Assembly (NCBI RefSeq): GCF_021484805.1
Contig: NZ_CP090557.1
Location: 1,872,001-1,936,000, forward strand
DNA length: 64,000 nucleotides
Reading direction: 5' to 3'
From: Tellurirhabdus bombi
Lineage (GTDB): Bacteria; Bacteroidota; Bacteroidia; Cytophagales; Spirosomataceae
The notes beneath the pieces were generated by a model. The model saw only the letters and a list, made by a program, of their open reading frames with translations. It did no database searches and was not told where the DNA came from. Every line of letters starts with the position of its first letter. Positions within the stretch are counted from its first letter, which is position 1. Position numbers and translations under genes: made by a program. This document shows positions 1 through 8,393 of the stretch, piece after piece.

Positions 1-1646
1 AAAGACTATTGAAAACCCAAAAAGAATACGAAGAAGCAATGGCTACCGGTGACTCTCTAGAGGTAGCTGAAATGTGTTATCGAATGGGCAAGCGCTATGT
101 TGGTATTGGCGATTATAAAACGGCTCAGAAATGGTTTATTCGTTCATTACGCATCCGGGAACCTCTAGGCCCATCCGTAGGGCTTGGTAAACTGTATTTA
201 TTTCTGGGTGATTACCACCTCAAACAAGGTCACCTTAAGGAAGGCGCGGTTGCTATTCACAAAGCAGTTGATAACTTCAAGAAAACAGGAACCCAGCATA
301 ACGTAATGGGAGGGTATATAGCTATGGCAGGTGTATATCAACAAGGGTACCTATTGGATCAAAAAGAACCTGGCCGCGCTCCTCAGTATTCAATTGATAG
401 TACATTGTATTACCTCCAGCAGGCAGAGAATATTGCTTTATCATTGAAAGCTCCTTATGATATCGCTAACGTATGTTTTCTCAAAGGCTCCTTTTTTTTA
501 CAGTCTGATTACCAGCGCGGAATTACCTATTTAAAAAAAGCGAATACTATCTTTTTAAAGGAGAAAGTAACTTTCGGAATTATTAATGTGTCTTTGGCGC
601 TGGCTAGAGGTTATTTAAAGCTGCAACAACCTCGTAAAGCCAAAATTTGGTTAGAGCAGGCTAGCTATGTTGCCGATACAGCCAGATTCGGCGATCACCA
701 GCAATTGGGAGAGATGTATCGGATTTATTCAATAGTGCACCAGCGACTAGGAAGTTGGAAAGAAGCCTTAAAAACTCACGAAAAATATCATAATCTTATT
801 GCGCAAACACTCATTGCAGAGCGGGAGGGAGCAATTGCAAAAATTGAGATTGAATATCAGACTCAGCAGAAAGAAGCTCAATTAAAAGCGCAGAAACAAG
901 AGTTAATGCTCAAGACGCAAGATCTGAATTATCAGAAAAAACTGATTGGAATAGCTATAGGTATTGGACTTCTTACAACGATAGCAAGTATCATTTTTTA
1001 TCGCTTTTTTCGGAGATATAAATTTATCAGTAAACAAAATGAGCTCCTAATTAAAGAACAAAATCACAGGGTAAAAAATCACTTTCAAGAAATTACTAGT
1101 ATGCTCACCATGCAGGCCGGCTATTTAAAAGATGAAGGAACCCGCAAGGCGATAACAGAAGTTCTGCTACGCATGGAAGCCATGGCCCTGCTCCATCAAC
1201 AGCTTCACAATAGTGAGCAACAGCTTGATATCGATCTCGCCAAATTTATTCCAGAATTAGTGGAGGGAGGATTAAGAACTTATAATTATTTTCAGCTTAA
1301 ACCCACTTATCATTTAGATGTTATTCACCTTCACATTGATCAGGCATTGTCATTAGGATTAATTATTAATGAATTAATTACTAATTCGTGCAAGTATGCA
1401 TTCCCCACTCAATTAAATCCTGCCCTGGATATAACCTGTCAACAAAGCAGGAATACAATTATTTTGAAGGTAGATGATCACGGGCCTGGTTTTGATCCAC
1501 AGATACAACGGGATAGTCTTGGTCTCAAGTTGATTGATGCGTTTGCACAAGCGTTAAAAGGACAAGCTAATTTTAAGTCCCCCGGTAATGTGTATCAATT
1601 ATCGTTTGCTAAGAAGAATGTTTCAATTGTTCAGTACATCGACTAG
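1..1646 (+). CDS. TPR-containing sensor histidine kinase (HisKA_2 type), 5' partial
   Basis: The frame is open to the left edge and the first usable start is only a TTG at 9, so the true N-terminus probably lies outside the window. Residues counted from that TTG show helical TPR-like repeats to about 270, a coiled coil (270-305), one membrane helix (312-333), then a HisKA_2 phosphoacceptor region with His353 in NHRVKN. The ATPase domain has NELITNS (454), DDHGPGF (489) and DSLGLKL (502). It should autophosphorylate and pass phosphate to the LytTR regulator that starts 9 bases downstream. No upstream sensor domain can be judged because of the truncation. The kinase call is firm; the signal is unknown. 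Confidence 0.9.
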   Translation, partial: RLLKTQKEYEEAMATGDSLEVAEMCYRMGKRYVGIGDYKTAQKWFIRSLRIREPLGPSVGLGKLYLFLGDYHLKQGHLKEGAVAIHKAVDNFKKTGTQHNVMGGYIAMAGVYQQGYLLDQKEPGRAPQYSIDSTLYYLQQAENIALSLKAPYDIANVCFLKGSFFLQSDYQRGITYLKKANTIFLKEKVTFGIINVSLALARGYLKLQQPRKAKIWLEQASYVADTARFGDHQQLGEMYRIYSIVHQRLGSWKEALKTHEKYHNLIAQTLIAEREGAIAKIEIEYQTQQKEAQLKAQKQELMLKTQDLNYQKKLIGIAIGIGLLTTIASIIFYRFFRRYKFISKQNELLIKEQNHRVKNHFQEITSMLTMQAGYLKDEGTRKAITEVLLRMEAMALLHQQLHNSEQQLDIDLAKFIPELVEGGLRTYNYFQLKPTYHLDVIHLHIDQALSLGLIINELITNSCKYAFPTQLNPALDITCQQSRNTIILKVDDHGPGFDPQIQRDSLGLKLIDAFAQALKGQANFKSPGNVYQLSFAKKNVSIVQYID

Positions 1647-1655
1647 TTAAACCTT

Positions 1656-2417
1656 ATGAAAGTACCTCTACGCATTCTCATTGTGGAAGACGTACCACTA
1701 ACGGCCATTTCGCTTGAAGAACATTTGACTCAGGCAGGCTATATCGTCTGCGGCAAGGCAACGGATTATGAATCAGCTATTCGCCTTATGAAAAAAGAGT
1801 CTCCGGACTTGGCATTGATTGATATTCAACTTGATGGCCAGCCCGACGGGATTGTAACGGCTCAGGAATTACTACGCATCAAACCCATACCTATAATTTA
1901 CCTTACAGGACATCCTGAATCCGAGTATTTCGCTAGAGCTAAAAAAACGAAACCAGCGGCTTTTCTACACAAGCCCATACGCCTCAGGGAGTTAGCCATG
2001 CAAGTTGATCTAGCGCTGCATAACTATTACCTGGATAGTAACACGGAACTAGCCAGCATTTCCGATTATGTGTATATTCCAGATGGCCATAGCAAGTACC
2101 GCGTCCACCAAAATGGAATTGCTTTTTTGAGAGCCAACAGAGCGTATGTCGATTTATTTCTTACCTCAGAAGAATATGAACGGTTAAAGATCAAAACAAA
2201 AAACGTGCCCTTAACCGTTTCAGTAAGTCTGGGCAAAATGCTTGAGTATTTACCAACCCATTTTTACAAGATATCGCGGTCTGTCGCCATCAATCTAAAT
2301 CATTTAGAGCGAATTGAAACAACCCAGATTGTCATAGGGGAGGAGGAAATCGATTTACCCGAAGGTGCTTATAAAAAGCTCATCGAACGTCTTAATGTGG
2401 TTCGTTTTCGGAGATAA
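1656..2417 (+). CDS. LytTR-family response regulator
   Basis: This 253-residue protein has a receiver domain (about 5-120) with the acidic pair at 11-12, phosphoacceptor Asp56 in ALIDIQ and the conserved Lys in LHKPIR. A C-terminal LytTR DNA-binding domain (about 150-253) shows the family pattern FYKISRSVAINLNHLERI. It follows the histidine kinase by 9 bases on the same strand, so the two are probably co-transcribed and form a phosphorelay pair. Its last 26 bases overlap the end of the convergent GH32 gene. The target promoters cannot be read from the sequence. Confidence 0.93.
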   Translation: MKVPLRILIVEDVPLTAISLEEHLTQAGYIVCGKATDYESAIRLMKKESPDLALIDIQLDGQPDGIVTAQELLRIKPIPIIYLTGHPESEYFARAKKTKPAAFLHKPIRLRELAMQVDLALHNYYLDSNTELASISDYVYIPDGHSKYRVHQNGIAFLRANRAYVDLFLTSEEYERLKIKTKNVPLTVSVSLGKMLEYLPTHFYKISRSVAINLNHLERIETTQIVIGEEEIDLPEGAYKKLIERLNVVRFRR

Positions 2418-3906
2418 CCGCATAAGCCAGCTTACTGATTGTTACCCCAGACGTCGATTTAATAAGCAGTTTGGTAAAGTCCTGTTCGGGGAAAAACACA
2501 CTGGTCAGAAGGGTTAGTCCCTGGTCAGCGAACAGTTCAACCGAGGCAACATCAATCAGCAACGTCAGCGACATCGTCTTATCGACCGATAGCCGAGGGG
2601 CAGAATTTCGTTTGCCAAAGCCCTTTTCAAAGTTTGTTTTGCCTGCCTTGGTCCGGTCAACGTAATACGTGTTAGTGGCCTTGTCGTAACCGATAATTAG
2701 CTCATTCCCCGCTTCATTTGTGAGCACAAGGGACAAATCATTATTGGCGAGTGCCGACAACGACAGCTTGAACGGCTTGACTTTGCCACCCACTTTGGCC
2801 GTTAAATCGTAAGAACCGCGCACATTCACCGAATTAAGAGACGTGGTTTTCCCCACCAGTGCATCGAGCTCCTTAACCGGGCTGGACGTTAAAAATAAGT
2901 CGCCATTCGCTTCTTTGAGCCCAAGTTCACGCGGAACGGTGGTGGCTCCGCGCCAGCTCTGGGTTGGCACAACGTTAGCATACTGCCAGTTGTTCATCCA
3001 GCCCATCAGTACTATGCGGTTACCCGTGTTGGCAAACGTGACACCCGCGTAGTTATCAGGCCCGTAGTCCATCCATTTCGTTTTTGTGGACGAAGGCGTA
3101 AAGGTTTTTCCGTCAAAATCACCCAGAAAATATTGCGTAGCAGAGCCGCCGTTGGGGCCACCCGGATTGATGCTAACCAGCAACGTCCACACCGTTTTGC
3201 CGTTGTGTTGCAGGGGAAACAGGTCGGGACATTCCCATACGCCCCCGTGAGCGCCCAAATTCTTGCCAAATTCGCTTTCTTTCCTCCATTCTTTCAGGTT
3301 GGGTGAAGAGTAGAACGTGATACGATCTTTGGTCGCTAGCGTCATAATCCACTTCTTCTGGGGCTCATACCACCGCACTTTAGGGTCGCGAAAATCCTCA
3401 ATACCCGGGTTCGGAAGTACCGGATTGCCAGCGTATTTCGTCCAGGTTTTACCTTCGTCCAAACTGTAGGCCAGGCTCTGGTACTGATGCTTTCCGGTCT
3501 TCTCCTTTTCCAATTTATCGTTGTGGTGGGTAAAGATCGCCACCAACGGAACCTGGCCATTCTTCCCAAAACCACTGGTGTTATTCGCATCAACAACCGC
3601 ACTGCCTGAGAAGATCCACCCCAAGCTGTCGGGATAGAGCGCAATCGGCTGTTCCTGCCAATGCACCATATCCTTACTAGTAGCGTGGCCCCAATGCATC
3701 GGCCCCCAGACCGTGCTGTCGGGGTAATACTGAAAAAACAGGTGATAAATTCCTTTGGAATAGACCATGCCGTTAGGGTCGTTCATCCAGTGGGCTTTGG
3801 GCGAAAAATGATACTGGAGACGATGGGCTTCTGGTTTATTAACCTGGCTAAATGCATGGCCAGCCGCTAGGGCCAGTCCTGCCAATACGATAAGGAATTT
3901 TTGCAT
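2392..3906 (-). CDS. Glycoside hydrolase family 32 (fructan-hydrolysing enzyme)
   Basis: A 504-residue exported enzyme with a signal peptide (MQKFLIVLAGLALAAGHAFS). The five-bladed propeller carries all three family signatures: WMNDPNG with nucleophile Asp43, FRDPK with Asp174, and WECPDLF with acid/base Glu225. A beta-sandwich domain fills about 345-500. GH32 enzymes cleave fructofuranosides such as levan, inulin or sucrose; sequence reading alone does not separate these. It lies 49 bases downstream of the GH43 gene in the same direction, suggesting one operon. It converges on and overlaps the LytTR regulator by 26 bases. Confidence 0.93.
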   Translation of the reverse strand: MQKFLIVLAGLALAAGHAFSQVNKPEAHRLQYHFSPKAHWMNDPNGMVYSKGIYHLFFQYYPDSTVWGPMHWGHATSKDMVHWQEQPIALYPDSLGWIFSGSAVVDANNTSGFGKNGQVPLVAIFTHHNDKLEKEKTGKHQYQSLAYSLDEGKTWTKYAGNPVLPNPGIEDFRDPKVRWYEPQKKWIMTLATKDRITFYSSPNLKEWRKESEFGKNLGAHGGVWECPDLFPLQHNGKTVWTLLVSINPGGPNGGSATQYFLGDFDGKTFTPSSTKTKWMDYGPDNYAGVTFANTGNRIVLMGWMNNWQYANVVPTQSWRGATTVPRELGLKEANGDLFLTSSPVKELDALVGKTTSLNSVNVRGSYDLTAKVGGKVKPFKLSLSALANNDLSLVLTNEAGNELIIGYDKATNTYYVDRTKAGKTNFEKGFGKRNSAPRLSVDKTMSLTLLIDVASVELFADQGLTLLTSVFFPEQDFTKLLIKSTSGVTISKLAYAVISENEPH

Positions 3907-3955
3907 AACAGGTAACTGGGTTAAATTAAAAGAGTAAGTAATTATTGATCAGGAG

Positions 3956-5524
3956 TTAAGGCTGAACGTCGTATTGCATTTTTATTGCCCGAACCGAACC
4001 GCTGGTGTTTTTATCGCCGGATACACTAAGGCCAATGCGCGGTGCCCGATCCCAGCGGGGCAGGAAAGCACCGTCCAACGGTTTTTCTGTCAACAGGGCG
4101 GGCTTGGTGCCTTTCGAGCTCCAGGAGAACTCATAAAACTGACCGGAGCGGCTACGCAAGTAAACCGTTACCGGCGTGTTATTTTCGGGAATAGGCTGCG
4201 TTTTCAACACTTTTCGAACGCCCTCTTTTACTTCCCACAACTCCAGCGCTCCCTGACGAACGCCCAAACCCAGCGCGTTTTTGGCATCGCCGTAAAGACA
4301 GATACTTTGCAGGCTGTTTTGGGGAACAACCTCCGCCGAAAAAGTGTACGTGCCATTTTTGATAACCAATCCCAGAAAACTACCGGTTGAATTGTCCGCC
4401 GTATTGGTCAGGCGCAGGGCACCCTGCTGAACGGAAAAGGTCGGCTTGGGCAGGCTGACATCCCAAACCCACGAAAGGGACGGGGTATTCTTGCTAAAAT
4501 TGACCGTTAGATTTGGCGCTTTTTTTTGAGTTGTACCAATCAGCGATTTGGCCTGGGTAGGCGTTGTTTTCCCGTGACGGAAAGCAGGCCATTGAGTCTT
4601 TTCATCCCAAACCAGTTCACTCAAAACGCCCTGACGACCCGTAAACGTGAAATCAGTACCCTTGTAGGCGTGATGCAGATAGAAATAACGATTATCGGGC
4701 GTTGTAACCACCGTTCCGTGGCCGGGACATTTCCAGGCCTCATCACTCACCAGCACCGGATTCTGGGCGAACTTCTCCCACGGACCTTGTAGTTTCTCGG
4801 CGCGGGCAAACCCCACTTGGTAGTTGCAGCGGGGCCCGCAACAGGTATTCCCCGAATAAGTCATGTAAAAATAGCGCCCCCGTTTAAAAATGGCTTGTCC
4901 CTCCGCCCCACCATCTTCCCACGTATTGCGGTCGGCAGTCAGGAGCGTAAAGGCTTTGCCAGTTACTTTTAGGCCATCCGGACTTAGTTCGGCACCCAGA
5001 ATTTCAATGGCTTTCCCTTTGTCGAGTCCGTAGGCTTTCCAGGTGATGAAGAGTTTGCCCTCATCTTCCAGCACAAAGGCATCAATGGCTTCGCTGGTCC
5101 ATTCGATCAGTAGGCCATGGTCGGTAAATCCTTCCCGAATGTTGCGCGTGGTGGCAACCCCAATGTACGAACGGCCATCTGATTTTCGGCGGGCGGTGTA
5201 GTAGGCATAAAATACGCCATTGCGGTAAAAAAGCTCAGGAGCCCAGTAACTGCCGACGGTCCACTCCGGCATCGTCTTGAAAATAGGACCAATATAATCC
5301 CAGTTGACCAGATCTTTTGAGGTATAAACCGGGTAAGGTGGTGCCCATTCCGACGAGGTGCCGGCTGCGTAGTAGGTATCACCAACGCGAATGACAGAAG
5401 GATCGGCAAAGTCGCCCGCAATGACCGGATTCTGATAGGTGTTGCGTGGAGAAGTGGGCTGGGCTTTTGCCGTTAATACCAGCCAGGTTGTTGCGAAAAA
5501 GGCGAGAAAAATTCTCAGTTTCAT
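3956..5524 (-). CDS. Glycoside hydrolase family 43 protein with C-terminal beta-sandwich domain
   Basis: A 522-residue secreted protein with signal peptide (cleavage near AKAQP). The GH43 propeller begins at QNPVIAGDFADPSV, giving general base Asp41. WAPE is at 94-97, the middle Asp is probably Asp148 (EAIDAF), and the acid Glu is probably Glu208 (GGAEGQ). Residues about 330-520 form a second beta-rich domain like the accessory domains of xylosidases and arabinofuranosidases. Substrate is likely an arabinose- or xylose-containing glycan, but GH43 is broad. It is first of the GH43-GH32 pair, 98 bases after the sensor kinase. It has six or more cysteines, including a cluster at GNTCCGPRC. Confidence 0.9.
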   Translation of the reverse strand: MKLRIFLAFFATTWLVLTAKAQPTSPRNTYQNPVIAGDFADPSVIRVGDTYYAAGTSSEWAPPYPVYTSKDLVNWDYIGPIFKTMPEWTVGSYWAPELFYRNGVFYAYYTARRKSDGRSYIGVATTRNIREGFTDHGLLIEWTSEAIDAFVLEDEGKLFITWKAYGLDKGKAIEILGAELSPDGLKVTGKAFTLLTADRNTWEDGGAEGQAIFKRGRYFYMTYSGNTCCGPRCNYQVGFARAEKLQGPWEKFAQNPVLVSDEAWKCPGHGTVVTTPDNRYFYLHHAYKGTDFTFTGRQGVLSELVWDEKTQWPAFRHGKTTPTQAKSLIGTTQKKAPNLTVNFSKNTPSLSWVWDVSLPKPTFSVQQGALRLTNTADNSTGSFLGLVIKNGTYTFSAEVVPQNSLQSICLYGDAKNALGLGVRQGALELWEVKEGVRKVLKTQPIPENNTPVTVYLRSRSGQFYEFSWSSKGTKPALLTEKPLDGAFLPRWDRAPRIGLSVSGDKNTSGSVRAIKMQYDVQP

Positions 5525-5622
5525 GAGTTTTCGGGAAGGGTAAGGAGCCTGGACCTTTCAGACTTGGTTAAGCCGTAAAGTTAGCCGTTATCCTGACATG
5601 TTGGTTCGGGATTTAAGCACCG

Positions 5623-7809
5623 TTAAAGGGGCAGACAAATTTGCATTTGGGTTCCTTCTTCGGCTTGCGTTTCGACGCTCAGCGTGCCGCCGTGGCCTTT
5701 GGTGATGATGTCGTAGGAGAGCGATAAGCCCAGTCCGGTGCCTTGCCCCGTCGGTTTGGTTGTGAAAAAAGGCTGAAAAATCTTCTGCTTCGCCGCTTCT
5801 GGAATGCCCGTCCCATTGTCTTCTACCCGAATTTCAACTTGATTTTGGTGCTGGTACGTGCTGACGGTAACGGTTGGTTGGTACCCTGGGCCCGCTTGTT
5901 TGGTTTTTTCCTGAACCGCGTAGAAAGCGTTATTGAACAAATTTAACAGCACGCGTCCTAAATCCTGGGGGTTGGCCTGAACCAAAGCCAGCTTTTTGTC
6001 GAAATTAGTGATCAGTTGGGCATTAAAGCTTTTGTCTTTGGCCCGCAAACCGTGATAAGCCAGTTTTAAATACTCATCGGCCAGCGCGTTGAGGTTGGTC
6101 GGCCCTTTCTGTCCCGTAGACGAGCGACTGTGCTCCAGCATGCCCTTGACAATATTGTCCGCCCGTTTTCCGTGATGGTTGATTTTTTGCAGGTTTTGGG
6201 TTAGATCGCCTATAATCTCGCTGGCGTATTCTTGTTCTGTTTCGGGCAAATGCTGGAAAGGCCCTTCTTTCAGCTCGTCGATGAGTTCGCTGCTTACTTC
6301 GGAAAAGTTGTTGACAAAGTTCAGCGGATTCTGAATTTCGTGGGCAATCCCCGCCGTCAGTTCCCCCAGGGAGGCCATTTTCTCCTTCTGAATCAGTTGA
6401 TTCTGCGTGGTTTTGAGTTCGTCCAGCGATTGCTGAAGTTGCGCGGTTCGCTCTTTTACCTGCCGTTCCAGTGTTTCATTCTGGGCCGCCAGCAGGTGCT
6501 GTTTTTCCTGTTCCTGCGCGACGGTTTGGGCCGATAATTGCTGAACCTGCCGCAGTTTTACCTGAAGTAGCTGACTATCCAGGGCAAATTCCCGGGCGAG
6601 AAACAAAGAGATGCTTAACGCAGGCGACAACAAAACCAGCAGGAAGAAAAGGGTTGAATCATAGAAATAAATGCCTAGAGTCTGAAGCAGGATGTAGCCT
6701 ACCAGCAACAGCGCGGCAAACGCAAATCCACCGGCAATGATACCAGCGCCCCGCTTTCGCTGCCGAACGGCCTGGATCGTCAGTCGGAGCTGCTCCGAGA
6801 TTTCAACCAGAATTGGGAGAAACAATAAGACAATCATGGCCCAGACAGGCGGTTTGCTAAAAGCCACGAGCAAAAAATTAACGGGTAAAAAGACCCATAG
6901 ACCATAAAAAAGAACATTGGGCTTCCGATCAAACAGGCAATAGAGTGCCCGTAGAGGCCAGAGAAAAATTATTTGCAGCAATAACCAGATACAACTAGCC
7001 ACGTACATGGATAGATCGATGTCTTTATTCCAGTAGTCATAACTCAGGAAAACAAAAAAAAGAAGCGTCAATGAGATGGTATAACCCGCGAAGTAAAGAT
7101 TGGCTCGCTGCGCTCGGTTATAGACAAAAAAGATAATGTGCAGGAAACTCAAGAGCAGACAGATACCAAAAGCCGTTGTGACAACGAGGTCACTGCGTTG
7201 ACGGGCGGTATGGGTTTCTAACAGCAGGGGCAAGCCTTGCAGCCGAATGGCCAGCAGGGGGCGGTTGAGAAAGCTTTGATTGAGCTTGGCTTTGTTGTTC
7301 CAGGCGGCAAACCGAATCGCGAGCAACTGGTCTGGCTGATTTGCAAAGTAAAGACCGACGGGCTCAGAAAAAGGATTGTACGCTTCAACGCTGTCGGGAT
7401 GATTGCTGACGGTGCCAAAGCGTTTGATCAGCCGCCCATTCAGGTAAATTTCTGAAGCACACAACTGCTGAATATAGAGCATAAGCGGCTGAAGGCGTAC
7501 GCTGTCGCTGAGGCGCAGGTGAAGCCGAAGCCAGCCAATTCCCTGAGGATGAATCGGCAATAAGTCGTTGATGGCGAGGGTAGGATTGAAAGGCTTCCAG
7601 GCTCGGTCGTCCAAGTCGGGAGCGGCTCCGTTCGGCTGGTCGCCCCGGTGGTATTTCCAGCCCTTATTCAGCAAAATTCCATTTTCGGGCAATCGATCGT
7701 AGGTAATGGCCGTCGCGGTATCGGCTTTTGGACTGACCTGACTCCAGGTCGGAACAGATAGTAAAACAGAGAAAAAAAGCAGGTACAGGTATTTCATGCG
7801 GTGAGCCAT
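5623..7809 (-). CDS. 7TM-DISM-like sensor histidine kinase
   Basis: A 728-residue membrane kinase. A signal peptide is followed by a beta-rich periplasmic domain (about 35-195, resembling 7TMR-DISM extracellular or galactose-binding folds), seven likely membrane helices (about 207-405), a coiled coil (410-478), HisKA with His490 in TAGIAHEIQNP, and HATPase_c with the N box near 623-630, DNGTGIP (664) and GTGLGLSLSYD (690). Two ATG starts are possible; 7797 (MKYLY) gives a cleaner signal peptide than 7809. No cognate regulator is adjacent. Its position directly upstream of GH43-GH32 suggests it may sense a sugar or cell-surface signal, which is inference. Confidence 0.88.
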   Translation of the reverse strand: MAHRMKYLYLLFFSVLLSVPTWSQVSPKADTATAITYDRLPENGILLNKGWKYHRGDQPNGAAPDLDDRAWKPFNPTLAINDLLPIHPQGIGWLRLHLRLSDSVRLQPLMLYIQQLCASEIYLNGRLIKRFGTVSNHPDSVEAYNPFSEPVGLYFANQPDQLLAIRFAAWNNKAKLNQSFLNRPLLAIRLQGLPLLLETHTARQRSDLVVTTAFGICLLLSFLHIIFFVYNRAQRANLYFAGYTISLTLLFFVFLSYDYWNKDIDLSMYVASCIWLLLQIIFLWPLRALYCLFDRKPNVLFYGLWVFLPVNFLLVAFSKPPVWAMIVLLFLPILVEISEQLRLTIQAVRQRKRGAGIIAGGFAFAALLLVGYILLQTLGIYFYDSTLFFLLVLLSPALSISLFLAREFALDSQLLQVKLRQVQQLSAQTVAQEQEKQHLLAAQNETLERQVKERTAQLQQSLDELKTTQNQLIQKEKMASLGELTAGIAHEIQNPLNFVNNFSEVSSELIDELKEGPFQHLPETEQEYASEIIGDLTQNLQKINHHGKRADNIVKGMLEHSRSSTGQKGPTNLNALADEYLKLAYHGLRAKDKSFNAQLITNFDKKLALVQANPQDLGRVLLNLFNNAFYAVQEKTKQAGPGYQPTVTVSTYQHQNQVEIRVEDNGTGIPEAAKQKIFQPFFTTKPTGQGTGLGLSLSYDIITKGHGGTLSVETQAEEGTQMQICLPL

Positions 7810-7959
7810 TTCCTGGTCTATTTACTCAAACTTTGGCTACCATCCAAGTGCCAATTACCTGTCTTTATGACTACTGAGGCGTAAACAAGTTAGCCTGCAA
7901 CGGGTTTAGTTGACTAATGGAAAATCAGAAACAGGTACCGAATTTTACAATGTATAGCG

Positions 7960-8190
7960 ATGAAAAAAATCTCTTTTCCCGTTCGGATCGGTAGTCGGTC
8001 CATTGGGCAGGCAGCGGCGGGGCGGCTGGCAATCGGCGCATTAGCGGTTGGGGCGATGGCCTTAGGCGCACTGGCAGTTGGGGCATTATCAATAGGGCAA
8101 TTGCGCGTTGGACGGGGTGCCATTGGTAAGCTTCGGATTAGCGAACTGGAAGTAGACCGGCTGATTATTCGGAACACAGAACAGCGGTAA
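7960..8190 (+). CDS. Small pentad-repeat protein of unknown function
   Basis: This 76-residue protein is almost wholly twelve consecutive five-residue units from residue 11 to 70, with the pattern G-x-L-x-(V/I): GRLAI, GALAV, GAMAL, GALAV, GALSI, GQLRV and so on. The last two units swap Gly for Ser or Asp and become charged (SELEV, DRLII). No Cys, no signal peptide and no helix breaker other than Gly are seen. The regular spacing of Leu and Val suggests a short beta-solenoid related in principle to pentapeptide-repeat folds, though the canonical A(D/N)Lxx pattern is absent. The reverse strand is also open here because of the 15-base repetition. No function is assigned. Confidence 0.65.
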   Translation: MKKISFPVRIGSRSIGQAAAGRLAIGALAVGAMALGALAVGALSIGQLRVGRGAIGKLRISELEVDRLIIRNTEQR

Positions 8191-8343
8191 GTAGCCTTAC
8201 AAAAGGACTCTTTCGAGGCTTATTTGGACCTGATTTTTGGCCTCATTCCCGACTCAATTCATCCCATTCTTTGACCAATTCATCATGGTCCTTTATCGGT
8301 TGGTGTATAAGGCGTTTCCCTTAGCCAGACTCACCAGCCAACT

Positions 8344-8383
8344 TTGTAACACCCAACCGGACTACCTTGGTCGGGTGTTACAA
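8344..8383. promoter_or_regulatory. 11-bp inverted repeat upstream of FISUMP lipoprotein
   Basis: Perfect arms TTGTAACACCC (8344-8354) and GGGTGTTACAA (8373-8383) with an 18-base centre that pairs partly, ending 10 bases before the ATG. A weak -7-like CAACTTTG (8339-8346) overlaps the left arm. It could be a repressor operator or a leader hairpin masking the start. There is no T-run, so a terminator is unlikely. Confidence 0.5.
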
Positions 8384-8393
8384 GTCCATAACC

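Noticed and set aside
7914-8177. Reverse-strand frame of 87 codons opposite the pentad-repeat gene
   Set aside because: It is open because of the 15-base repetition; the plus-strand reading has regular G-x-L-x-V units and a normal start.
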